A DNA stretch of 16,390 nt from HyVt-337 sp964428895 (lineage in GTDB: Bacteria > Planctomycetota > Phycisphaerae > SM23-33): contig CAYRZU010000073.1 of assembly GCA_964428895.1 (NCBI GenBank), positions 1-16,390 of the forward strand. Reading direction: 5' to 3'. Below are positions 5,221 to 12,571 of the stretch, one piece after another; the stretch's first letter is position 1; every line of letters starts with the position of its first letter. The notes beneath the pieces were generated by a model that saw nothing but the letters and a program-made list of their open reading frames with translations, was not told the origin of the DNA and searched no databases. The translations under genes and the position numbers were made by a program.

Positions 5221-6576
5221 CTACCCAACAATGGACTCAGCCAGGTCGCGGAGTTCCTGCTGCAGGGCTTGGGCGCGGGCGGGGTCGGCGGCTTCGGTGG
5301 TCACGCGGATGATGGGCTCGGTGTTGGAGGCCCGGACGCTGACCCAGCCATCGGTGATGTCGACGCGCAGGCCGTCCGATTCGTCGACGCGGGCGTCCGG
5401 TAAGGCGGCGAAACGCTCGCGGGCGGCGTCGACGACCTTGGCAGCCAGGTCGGCGGGGCACCCCATCTTGTCCTTGAGCATGGTGTAGCGAGGAATGTCA
5501 GCCACCAGTTCGCTGACGCTCTTGCCGGTCTGGGCCATGAACTGCAGCACCATGGCCATGCCGACCAGCGAATCGCGAACGGGCACCACCCGGGGGTCGA
5601 TCACCCCACCGTTGCCCTCGCCGCCGAAGAGGCAGCCTTCTCGCTGCATGGCCTCGACCACGTTGGCCTCGCCGGTCGGAGATCGCACCACCGAGCAGTC
5701 GGCGGCGGCCGCAATGTCATCGACCATGCGAGACGTCACCATGTTGGTGGCAATCTTGCCGGTTCGGCCGCTCAGGACGAAGGCCGTGGCCAGGGCGAGC
5801 GTGTACTCCTCCCCGATGAAGACGCCGGTTTCGTCGACCACGACGAGTCGGTCGGCGTCGGGGTCTTGGGCGAAGCCCACCTGGGCGCCGGCGGCGGGAA
5901 TCTGGGCGCCCAGGTCAGTCAGGTTCTGGGCGATCGGCTCGGGCTTATGGGCGAACTCGCCGCTGGGCTCGCCGTTGAGGTGAACGAGCTGACAGCCGAG
6001 CTGTTCCAACAACATGGGAGTCACGGCGCAGCCGGCCCCGTTGATGCTGTCGACCACGACGGTGAACTTCTTGGAACGGATCAGCTCCACGTCGGTGACG
6101 TTGCAGACCGCTTCGATGTGCTCGGCGTGGGTGCGGTCGTTCTTGCTCAGCGTGCCGGGGGTATCGGCCGGTGCGAATTCCTTGGCCTGCCAGATGGCCT
6201 TGAGCTTTTCGGCGTCGGCCGCAGCCAGGGCCGGCCCCGAAGGCTGAAGGAACTTGATGCCGTTGTACTCGGCCGGGTTGTGGCTGGCGGTGATGATGAC
6301 GCCACCGGCCACATCCAGCCGATTGGTCATCAACGCCGCGCCGGGCGTGCTGACCACGCCCAGATTGATCACACTGACGCCGCCGGCCATCAGCCCCTCG
6401 ACCACGCCGGCCTGAATCTCCGGGCCGTGCGTGCGCGTATCGCGGGCGATGGTCACACGGCTGCCCGCGCCGACCATAGCCGCAAACGCCGACCCAAACT
6501 CACGCGCCACCTCAGGGGTAAGGCTCTGGCCCACAATGCCACGCACGCCGGACACGCTGACTATCAGTTCACTCAT
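5221..6576 (-). CDS. glmM: Phosphoglucosamine mutase / phosphomannomutase (alpha-D-phosphohexomutase)
   Basis: The predicted 451-residue protein has all four alpha-D-phosphohexomutase signatures: the catalytic serine loop TASHNP (Ser98), the metal-binding loop DPDAD (Asp238, 240, 242), the sugar-binding loop GGEGNGG (318-324) and the phosphate-binding loop RASNTEP (415-421). The length fits the family (about 445-455). GlmM converts glucosamine-6-phosphate to glucosamine-1-phosphate for UDP-GlcNAc, used in peptidoglycan and lipid A. The sugar loop GEGNGG is closer to the archaeal-type GlmM/ManB pattern than to the GEQSGH of E. coli GlmM, so phosphomannomutase or phosphoglucomutase activity is possible. 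ATG 6576 is preferred to the GTG just before it because AAGGAG lies six bases upstream. It is the last gene of the zinc-ribbon - RNase HI - dnaG - glmM series, 65 bases after dnaG. Confidence 0.88.
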   Translation of the reverse strand: MSELIVSVSGVRGIVGQSLTPEVAREFGSAFAAMVGAGSRVTIARDTRTHGPEIQAGVVEGLMAGGVSVINLGVVSTPGAALMTNRLDVAGGVIITASHNPAEYNGIKFLQPSGPALAAADAEKLKAIWQAKEFAPADTPGTLSKNDRTHAEHIEAVCNVTDVELIRSKKFTVVVDSINGAGCAVTPMLLEQLGCQLVHLNGEPSGEFAHKPEPIAQNLTDLGAQIPAAGAQVGFAQDPDADRLVVVDETGVFIGEEYTLALATAFVLSGRTGKIATNMVTSRMVDDIAAAADCSVVRSPTGEANVVEAMQREGCLFGGEGNGGVIDPRVVPVRDSLVGMAMVLQFMAQTGKSVSELVADIPRYTMLKDKMGCPADLAAKVVDAARERFAALPDARVDESDGLRVDITDGWVSVRASNTEPIIRVTTEAADPARAQALQQELRDLAESIVG

Positions 6577-6641
6577 CACAAGCTCCTTGGGCTGCGATTA
6601 TGGGAGGCGGGGACAGGGGTTTGCAAGGCCGCCGGGACGGG

Positions 6642-8426
6642 CTAGCTGATCTTGGGCCTTCGGCGGAGGTCGCCTTGGCGATAGTGGTCGGTGAGTTTGC
6701 GGAGGGCTTCGTCGTCGTCGGCGTCGCGGAGTTGGTCGGCTTCGGCTTGGCGGCGACGGCGGAGGATGTCGTCGATGCCGCCGCGAAGGGTTTCCTCGTA
6801 ATTGCCTCGGCGTTCGCCCTCGGCGGCCAGATCCGTCAGCACCGAACTGAAGCGGGAGAGTTCCTCGGCGGCCAGCAATTCATCCATGTGCAGGTGGCCG
6901 GCCCGGCCCAGCCGCCAGATGTGCGTCGCGAGGGTCTGCATCTGGGGATCGGTGAAGTCGTTCGGGTCGATGTGTTCGCCGGCGGTGTCGAACAGTTCCG
7001 GATCGGCCAGCAGCACCTCCAGCGTATGTCGCTCCGAGAGGGGGGCGGTTTCGGAAACGCGTTCAATGACGACGGGCTCGTCCTCGACGTAGGTAGGCTG
7101 GCGTCGCACGCGGCGCTGCAGGGCCCGCATTTGCTGTTGCAGGTCGGCGGCCGAGAGGTTGAGCATGTGAGCGATGTGCTGGGCCAATTGCCCGCGGCGG
7201 ATTTCGTCGATGGCGCCGAACGCGGCCGAGGAGACCACGAACTGCAGGAAGTCCTCGATGATCTGCCGTCGGTCGGCGAGCGTGCCGGCCTCGCTGTATT
7301 CGGCCATGCGACGGTCGAGGGCGTATTGCATGGCGTCGGGGGCGTCGGCGATCAGTTGGGTCATGGCCTCGCCGCCTTCAGCGAGGATAAAGTCGGCCGG
7401 GTCCTTGCCGGCTGGGATCGTGGCCACGCGCACGTTGAGCCGCTGGGCGATGAAGACTTCCGTGGCCCGCTCGGCCGCGGCCGTGCCGGCGACGTCGGCG
7501 TCGAAGACCAGCACCGCTTCGCCCGCGAACCGGCTGAGCAGTCGCACGTGGCGGTCGGTCAGGGCCGTGCCCATGGTGGCAACCACGTTCTCCACCCCCG
7601 CCTGCATGGGAATGAGGGTGTCGAGGTAGCCTTCGACCACAACGGCCTGGCCGGAATCGCGGACGGCGTCGCGCGACCAGTTCATGCCGTACAGCATCCC
7701 GGACTTATCGAACAGGGGTGTATCGGGGCTGTTGATGTACTTGGCGGGCTCATCGCCCAACGCCCGCCCGCCGAAGCCGACCACCTTGCCGGTCAGGTCG
7801 ATGATGGGGAAGGTCAGGCGGTTGCGGAAGCGGTCGTAGCATCCGTTGCCATGCTCGCGCTGGGCGACCAGGCCGGCTGCGGCCAGGGAACGTTCGCCGA
7901 TGCCCTTGGCCCGAGCGGCTGTGGCCAGGGCGTCCCACGCGTCCGGGGCAAACCCCAGCCCGAACCGCTCGATGGACTCCTCCGTCAGCCCGCGGGAGCG
8001 GGCGTAGGCCAGGGCCGACTCACCGGCGGGGCTGTGCAACTGCCGTCGGTAGAACTCCTGGGCGTAGCTCATCACGCGTTGCAGGAGGGTCTTGTCGGCG
8101 TGGGGCTCGGCCGCTTGCCGCTGCTCGGCCTCGCGGGGAATGGGGATATTGGCTTGTTCGGCCAGGCGGCGGATGGCCTCGGGGAAGCTCATCTTCTCGT
8201 ACCCAATCAGGAACTGGGCGGCCCCGCCGCCGGCGCCGCAGGAGAAGCACTTGTAGATCTGCTTAACCGGGGAGACGCTCATGGACGGGGTGTGGTCGTC
8301 GTGGAAGGGGCAAAGGCCCTTGAACTCGCGGCCCTTCTTGACCAGGGCCACGTATTGGCCGATCAACTCGACGATGTCAGTCGCCTGGATGACCTGCTGA
8401 ATGAATTGTTCGGGCAATCGCGCCAC
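6642..8426 (-). CDS. dnaG: DNA primase DnaG
   Basis: The predicted 594-residue protein (GTG start) has the DnaG order. A CHC2 zinc-binding domain comes first (Cys39, His42, Cys60, Cys63 in CPFHDDH... YKCFSCG). The RNA polymerase core follows (YGMNWSRDAV, then TOPRIM with Glu265 in VVVEGYLD, Asp309 and Asp311 in VFDAD, and KDPADFI), then a less conserved C-terminal part that normally contacts the replicative helicase. It makes RNA primers for the replication fork. I place the start at GTG 8426 because GGAGG lies eight bases upstream and homology to DnaG begins there (LPEQFIQQVIQATDIVELI); in-frame ATG codons further upstream would add unrelated residues. It is downstream of RNase HI by 79 bases. 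Unlike the classical operon, no rpoD follows; glmM does. Confidence 0.96.
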   Translation of the reverse strand: MARLPEQFIQQVIQATDIVELIGQYVALVKKGREFKGLCPFHDDHTPSMSVSPVKQIYKCFSCGAGGGAAQFLIGYEKMSFPEAIRRLAEQANIPIPREAEQRQAAEPHADKTLLQRVMSYAQEFYRRQLHSPAGESALAYARSRGLTEESIERFGLGFAPDAWDALATAARAKGIGERSLAAAGLVAQREHGNGCYDRFRNRLTFPIIDLTGKVVGFGGRALGDEPAKYINSPDTPLFDKSGMLYGMNWSRDAVRDSGQAVVVEGYLDTLIPMQAGVENVVATMGTALTDRHVRLLSRFAGEAVLVFDADVAGTAAAERATEVFIAQRLNVRVATIPAGKDPADFILAEGGEAMTQLIADAPDAMQYALDRRMAEYSEAGTLADRRQIIEDFLQFVVSSAAFGAIDEIRRGQLAQHIAHMLNLSAADLQQQMRALQRRVRRQPTYVEDEPVVIERVSETAPLSERHTLEVLLADPELFDTAGEHIDPNDFTDPQMQTLATHIWRLGRAGHLHMDELLAAEELSRFSSVLTDLAAEGERRGNYEETLRGGIDDILRRRRQAEADQLRDADDDEALRKLTDHYRQGDLRRRPKIS

Positions 8427-8505
8427 GGGGGAACGCCTCCGTAAGGTCAACGGGAGCATTGTACCGTCGGCCCGCCCGCGCCAACAGGGAGTGAGCGGCT
8501 GCGAG

Positions 8506-8931
8506 CTACTCTTTGAAGCCGCCGATGTCGCCGGCACAGTCGATGGCCATGTTGACCAGCGAATCGGCGAGGGTGTTGTTCTCGCGGCGGACGTGGTGGT
8601 AGTCGCACCGTTCGAAGGTCCGAGCCAATTGGCTGGCCTCGTCGTAGAGCGGCTTGAGGCCGGCGTTCTTGACGCGATATTGGCCCGTCATCTGGCGGAC
8701 CAGCAGTTCGGAATCGCTGAACAAGTCGACCTGCTCGGCCTTGAGCTCGGCGGCGGCCTTAAGGCCCGCGATCAGTCCGCTGTACTCGGCGACATTATTG
8801 GTGGCCTTGCCGAGGAACAGCCCCGCCTCGTAGAGTTCGGACTCGTCATCGGCGGAGACAATCACCACGCCGGCGCCGGCCGGCCCCGGATTGCCGCGCG
8901 CACCGCCATCGATGTGGATTCGGACGTTCAT
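8506..8931 (-). CDS. Ribonuclease HI family protein
   Basis: The predicted 141-residue protein carries the four acidic residues of the RNase H site in order: Asp8 in HIDGGARGNPGPAG, Glu49 in NNVAEYSGLIAGL, Asp73 in FSDSELLVRQM and Asp123 in RENNTLAD. It should cut the RNA strand of RNA-DNA hybrids, for example primers and R-loops. The short form with NNVAEY is like the RNase HI domains found in actinobacteria and in RnhC-like proteins, and lacks the basic handle region of E. coli RnhA. The ATG has no strong ribosome-binding site. It starts 24 bases after the upstream zinc-ribbon gene, so coupling is likely. Its place between the zinc-ribbon protein and primase fits a primer-handling role. Confidence 0.92.
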   Translation of the reverse strand: MNVRIHIDGGARGNPGPAGAGVVIVSADDESELYEAGLFLGKATNNVAEYSGLIAGLKAAAELKAEQVDLFSDSELLVRQMTGQYRVKNAGLKPLYDEASQLARTFERCDYHHVRRENNTLADSLVNMAIDCAGDIGGFKE

Positions 8932-8955
8932 TTCAGCGATGGGGCCCAGCCGACA

Positions 8956-9705
8956 TTAGACTTTGGTCTTCTGCTCGGCGGCGTCGAGGTAGAGGATCCG
9001 CCCGCAGTTGTCGCAGGTGCGGATTTCGTCGGCCACGTGCAACGCGTTGACGTGCTCGGCCGTCAGAGACATATAACAACCCCCGCAGGTGTAGTCATAT
9101 GGGGGCTTCTTGCCTTGGGTTTCGATGACGGCCATGGCTTCGCCGTCGTATCGTTCCGCCATTCGGTTGAAGATGCCGAGGGGCCCGGCGGGAACGGCCG
9201 CGGCGGCCTCATCGCGTTTGGCCAGCAGGTCATCGAGCATACCGTTGAGACGGGCGACTTCGTCGGCGCTTTCGGCGGTCACGCCGGCCAGCACCTGCTC
9301 TTCGGCGGTCAGTTGCTCCTGGATCTGATCGGCCTCGCCGCGAACGTCGTCGGCTTCGGTCATTTTTGCCAGGGCGAGCTCTTCCACCTTGGCGTTGTCG
9401 GCCCGGAAGGTGTTGATGGCGGTGAGGATGGCGGCGTATTCCTTGTTGGTTTTCGCCGCGTTGAGGGCGCCCCGCATCTTGGCGACTTCCTCTTCCTTGG
9501 CCTTGAGGTCCAAGTCGAGTTCGTCGGCCTCTTTACGCTTGGTCATCAAGCGTTCGTGGAGTTGATCATACTCCTGGCGGAGTTGGTCGATCTTCCGTTG
9601 TTGGGCCTTCACCGCGTTCTCGCGGCTCCTCAGGCGGCTGCGGACCTGGGACACCTGCGTTTCGATCGTCTGAAGTTTCAGTAAGGCCTCGAGCAACTGA
9701 GCCAT
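8956..9705 (-). CDS. C4-type zinc-ribbon protein with long coiled coil (DUF164 family)
   Basis: The predicted 249-residue protein consists of an almost continuous charged coiled coil (about residues 5-170), followed by a C-terminal zinc ribbon with Cys207-x2-Cys210 (CGGC) and Cys231-x2-Cys234 (CDNC). This is the layout of the widespread C4-type zinc-ribbon (zf-RING_7) proteins, which are often encoded near primase or RNase H and whose role is not settled; nucleic-acid binding is assumed. AGAGGA lies eight bases before the ATG. It is the first gene of the series that continues with RNase HI, dnaG and glmM, and its promoter overlaps that of the divergent mnmE gene. Confidence 0.9.
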   Translation of the reverse strand: MAQLLEALLKLQTIETQVSQVRSRLRSRENAVKAQQRKIDQLRQEYDQLHERLMTKRKEADELDLDLKAKEEEVAKMRGALNAAKTNKEYAAILTAINTFRADNAKVEELALAKMTEADDVRGEADQIQEQLTAEEQVLAGVTAESADEVARLNGMLDDLLAKRDEAAAAVPAGPLGIFNRMAERYDGEAMAVIETQGKKPPYDYTCGGCYMSLTAEHVNALHVADEIRTCDNCGRILYLDAAEQKTKV

Positions 9706-9724
9706 TCACGCGTCCTCTGCAGTT

Positions 9725-9753
9725 TTGAAAGCAACGGGATTGTCTATTATGCT
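9725..9753 (+). promoter_or_regulatory. Promoter of mnmE
   Basis: -35 TTGAAA (9725-9730), 17-base spacer, -10 TATGCT (9748-9753), 57 bases before the mnmE ATG. Its -10 box overlaps the -10 box of the opposing promoter. Confidence 0.6.
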
Positions 9754-9774
9754 GACGGGCCATGGCCAACGCAA
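9746..9774 (-). promoter_or_regulatory. Promoter of the zinc-ribbon - RNase HI - dnaG - glmM series
   Basis: On the minus strand: -35 TTGCGT (9769-9774), 17-base spacer, -10 CATAAT (9746-9751), about 40 bases before the ATG at 9705. The -10 shares four base pairs (9748-9751) with the mnmE -10. Confidence 0.55.
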
Positions 9775-9810
9775 GGGCCAATTCCGGACAGCCAATTTGA
9801 ACGGAGTGTC

Positions 9811-11211
9811 ATGCAGCCAACCGACCAAACTATCATAGCCGTCTCGACCGCCGCGGGCGGATCGGCGCGGGCCATCGTGCGCCTGTCCGGCCCGAGGGCG
9901 GCGGAACTGGCCGAGGCCGTCTTCAGCGGCGCCGACGGACCGGCGATCGGCGAGCTGGGCCCATTCCGCTGCGCGGGCGGCCTGATCGCGGTTGGGGGAA
10001 TGGAACTGCCCGCCCGAGCCTACGTGTTCCGCGCGCCGCGGAGCTACACCCGCCAGGATGTGGTCGAGTTGCACCTGCCCGGTTCGCCGGCGGCCGTAAC
10101 GGCCTTGCTGGGCGCGCTGATCGATCTGGGGGCCCGCCAGGCCGAGCCCGGCGAATTCACGGCCCGGGCGCTATTCGCCGGACGGATCGACCTGTCCGAA
10201 GCCGAGGCCGTTGCCGACGTCATCAACGCCGCCGACGACGCCCAACTCCGGGCCGCCATGGCGGCCCTGGGCGGCCGACTGCATCGGCTGTGCTCGACCG
10301 CCGCCGACGGATGCGCCGAGGCGCTGGCGACCATCGAAGCATCGATCGACCTGGCCGACGAAGACATCGACCTGCAGTCGCCGGCCAGTCTGGCTGAGCA
10401 GCTATCAGCCACGGCCGCCCAGTTGCTCCGGGCCGCCACCGACGCCGCCGACATGCCCGACCAGGCTCGTCACGTGCACGTGGTGTTGGCCGGGAGGCCC
10501 AACGCGGGCAAGAGCTCGCTGGTCAACGCCCTGACCGGGGCCGACCGCGCCATCGTCTCGGCGATGGCCGGCACGACGCGGGACGTGCTGTCGGCCCCGC
10601 TGGCGCTGCCGGAGACGACCGTGGTCCTGCAGGATGCGGCCGGCTTTGCGCCACCGGCCGACGGGCTCGCCGCGGCCGCCCATCGCGCCGCCCGCCAGGC
10701 CGTGGCCCAAGCCGACGTGGTGGGCTTTGTGATCGATCTGGCCGCGGGCGACCACGCCGATGATCTGGCCCTGCTGGCTGAGGCCCGCCGGACAACCACC
10801 GCCCCCCTGCTGGTGCTGGCCAACAAGGCCGACCTGGTGACCGATGCGGCCAAGGCGACCCAAGACCTGGCCGCCCAGACCGATCGGCCGACGGTGGCCG
10901 TCTCGGCCGAAACGGGCGAAGGCCTCGCAACCTTCATCGACCAACTGCAGCAGCATGTAACGGTCTCAGCCGGTCGAAGCGGCGGCGCGATGGGTCTTCA
11001 TCTCCGCCAGAAGCAATGCTTACTGGCCGCCGCGGGCGCCGCCGACCAGGCTTCCGACAAGCTCGCCGCCTGCGAGCACGTGTCAGACGTGGCGGAGTTG
11101 GCGGCGATCGATGTGCGGGGGGCCCTGGCCCAGCTTGGGCAAATCAGCGGCGAGGTGGTCACCGAAGACGTGCTGGGGCGTATCTTCGCGCGATTCTGCG
11201 TAGGCAAGTGA
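9811..11211 (+). CDS. mnmE: tRNA modification GTPase MnmE
   Basis: The predicted 466-residue protein is full length for MnmE (TrmE). It has an N-terminal tetrahydrofolate-binding domain (APRSYTRQDVVELHLPG, EPGEFTARA), a helical domain, an inserted GTPase domain, and the C-terminal FCVGK with the conserved cysteine (Cys463). GTPase motifs: G1 GRPNAGKS (228-235), G2 GTTRD (254-258), G3 DAAG (275-278, usually DTAG), G4 NKAD (338-341), G5 SAE (365-367). With MnmG it makes the cmnm5 modification at U34 of certain tRNAs. Aligned without gaps from G3, the position of the catalytic Glu282 of E. coli MnmE is Ala287 here, and the region after G3 is Pro/Ala-rich. GGAG lies four bases before the ATG. The next gene is convergent, four bases away, with no visible terminator. 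Confidence 0.94.
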   Translation: MQPTDQTIIAVSTAAGGSARAIVRLSGPRAAELAEAVFSGADGPAIGELGPFRCAGGLIAVGGMELPARAYVFRAPRSYTRQDVVELHLPGSPAAVTALLGALIDLGARQAEPGEFTARALFAGRIDLSEAEAVADVINAADDAQLRAAMAALGGRLHRLCSTAADGCAEALATIEASIDLADEDIDLQSPASLAEQLSATAAQLLRAATDAADMPDQARHVHVVLAGRPNAGKSSLVNALTGADRAIVSAMAGTTRDVLSAPLALPETTVVLQDAAGFAPPADGLAAAAHRAARQAVAQADVVGFVIDLAAGDHADDLALLAEARRTTTAPLLVLANKADLVTDAAKATQDLAAQTDRPTVAVSAETGEGLATFIDQLQQHVTVSAGRSGGAMGLHLRQKQCLLAAAGAADQASDKLAACEHVSDVAELAAIDVRGALAQLGQISGEVVTEDVLGRIFARFCVGK

Positions 11212-11215
11212 CGCT

Positions 11216-11755
11216 CTACATGCGATAGCGACGGATGGTCTCGTTGACGACCTGGCAGATATCCCGCGGCCGAGTCACGCACGCCCACAGCCCCTCGTAG
11301 ATGCGGCCTTGCCGATCGAGGAACGCGATATCGCCGACCCCCACCAGGCGCTGCGGGGGCCCGGCGGCAACGGCGGCCTCAGTGAGACTGCTGAGAGGCA
11401 GCTCCGAGACGCCCGCACTGATGAAGGTCCGAAGCCGCAATACGCGGAGATTGGTCAACACGTACCGAACGGACATCCATTGCCCCACCGACACGACCAG
11501 CCGCGCCGCCGCCGCAGCCGCAGCCGAACACGCCCAGTAGACCGTCGCGCTGTGGGTCAGCAGACCCCAGCGTTCGGCCAGCGCCGCCCCGGCCGCAGCC
11601 GCCGCGGCGGTCAGAAACACCGGCAGGGAAATCCACACCACAAACCAGGGGCTGGGTTTGATCGACAGCACCACGATCTCGCCGTCTTGCAGGAGCTTGT
11701 CTTCCACGGCAATGTCGTCGATCAGCGCCGCCGCCGGCTGGGGGGAACGGCTCAT
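11216..11755 (-). CDS. Membrane protein with a bacterial PH domain
   Basis: The predicted 179-residue protein has two Ala-rich membrane segments (about 37-60 and 69-90), followed by a C-terminal domain (about 95-179: RYVLTNLRVLRLR, SELPLSSLTEAAV, GDIAFLDRQGRIYEGLWAC). This is the YdbS/bPH2-like pattern, where a double-membrane hairpin carries a cytoplasmic PH fold. The function is unknown. Its ATG overlaps the stop codon of the upstream hpt gene (ATGA), so the two are translationally coupled. The extreme alanine content of the membrane part reflects the high GC. Confidence 0.72.
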   Translation of the reverse strand: MSRSPQPAAALIDDIAVEDKLLQDGEIVVLSIKPSPWFVVWISLPVFLTAAAAAAGAALAERWGLLTHSATVYWACSAAAAAAARLVVSVGQWMSVRYVLTNLRVLRLRTFISAGVSELPLSSLTEAAVAAGPPQRLVGVGDIAFLDRQGRIYEGLWACVTRPRDICQVVNETIRRYRM

Positions 11756-12360
11756 GGCGAGCCCTCCCCTGCGCCGGCCGGGCTGTCACAGGCGGCCAGC
11801 ACGCGTACGTCCGGCAGGTGACGGTAGAGGCCGTCATAATCCAACCCGTAACCGACCACGAACAGGTCCGGCACATCGAAGCCGACAAAGTCGGCCTCGA
11901 TACGGTCGGCCACATCGGGCCGGGCTTTGCGGAGCATCACGCACGAGCGGACATCGGCGGCCCCGGCCTCGGCGACCAGCGGCATCACCGTCGTCAGCGT
12001 GCCGCCGCTGTCGAGAATGTCATCAACGATCAGCACGTCTTGCCCGGCCAGGTCGCAATCGATCGGCAAGACCACCCGCGGCCCGCGCGAGCGAACGGAA
12101 TTGCCCGGGTAGGATCGGACCCCCACGAAGCCGATCTCCACCGACAGCTCCAGCCGGCGGACCAGATCGGCCAGGAACACCACCGCTCCGGTCAGCACCC
12201 CCAACAGGACCACATGACGGTCGCGATAGCCATCGGATATCTCCTTGGCGAGTTGGCCCACGCGGCGGCTGATCTGCCGGCGGGTCAGGATGACACGGCC
12301 CAGCGGGGAGGCATTCTGGGCGGACGATGATGATGCCGCTGACGTGGATGGGCGTCCCAT
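11752..12360 (-). CDS. hpt: Hypoxanthine phosphoribosyltransferase
   Basis: The predicted 202-residue protein has the purine PRTase plan: GVLTGAVVFLADL (residues 54-66), the PRPP loop VLIVDDILDSGGTL (109-122), MLRKARPD, and the C-terminal GFDVPDLFVVGYGLDY with the purine-contacting region. It salvages hypoxanthine and guanine to IMP and GMP using PRPP. The ATG at 12360 is chosen because AGAGG lies six to seven bases upstream. The first 20 residues are Ser/Ala-rich and not conserved, so the core may begin near residue 21. The next gene overlaps by four bases. A promoter is visible 50-80 bases upstream. Confidence 0.93.
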   Translation of the reverse strand: MGRPSTSAASSSSAQNASPLGRVILTRRQISRRVGQLAKEISDGYRDRHVVLLGVLTGAVVFLADLVRRLELSVEIGFVGVRSYPGNSVRSRGPRVVLPIDCDLAGQDVLIVDDILDSGGTLTTVMPLVAEAGAADVRSCVMLRKARPDVADRIEADFVGFDVPDLFVVGYGLDYDGLYRHLPDVRVLAACDSPAGAGEGSP

Positions 12361-12409
12361 GGGCGACCTCTGGCAACCGGTAGTATGTGCGGCCCTTCCG
12401 ATGGCCCGC

Positions 12410-12439
12410 ATCCTACACCGCGCGGCGGGGTGGTGTAAA
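12410..12439 (-). promoter_or_regulatory. Promoter of the hpt - PH-domain gene pair
   Basis: On the minus strand: -35 TTTACA (12434-12439), 18-base spacer, -10 TAGGAT (12410-12415), 50 bases before the hpt ATG. Confidence 0.5.
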
Positions 12440-12463
12440 CGCCTCGCCCGCTCGGCCGGCCGC

Positions 12464-12493
12464 TTGCAGCCGGACCGGGAACGGCGATACCAT
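12464..12493 (+). promoter_or_regulatory. Candidate promoter of the secreted Met-rich protein gene
   Basis: -35 TTGCAG (12464-12469), 18-base spacer, -10 TACCAT (12488-12493). A short GC-rich inverted repeat (CGCCGC-TT-GCGGCG, 12511-12524) lies in the leader just after the predicted start and could form a tight hairpin. Confidence 0.4.
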
Positions 12494-12571
12494 ATTCGCC
12501 GTGAATAGGCCGCCGCTTGCGGCGTCTAATGAACAGTGGGATTCACGCAAGCTCTCATGAAAGGAATTCTC

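Noticed and set aside
6600..8444. A 614-codon open frame on the plus strand opposite dnaG
   Set aside because: It is the antisense of a clear DnaG with catalytic motifs. Its protein is Gly/Val/His-rich without domains, as expected of a GC-rich shadow frame.
8401..9684. A 427-codon plus-strand frame opposite the RNase HI and zinc-ribbon genes
   Set aside because: It spans two well-supported opposite genes and has no recognisable domain.
9811..11211. A defence-type GTPase
   Set aside because: Full-length MnmE architecture with the folate-binding domain and C-terminal FCVGK makes it a housekeeping tRNA-modifying enzyme.
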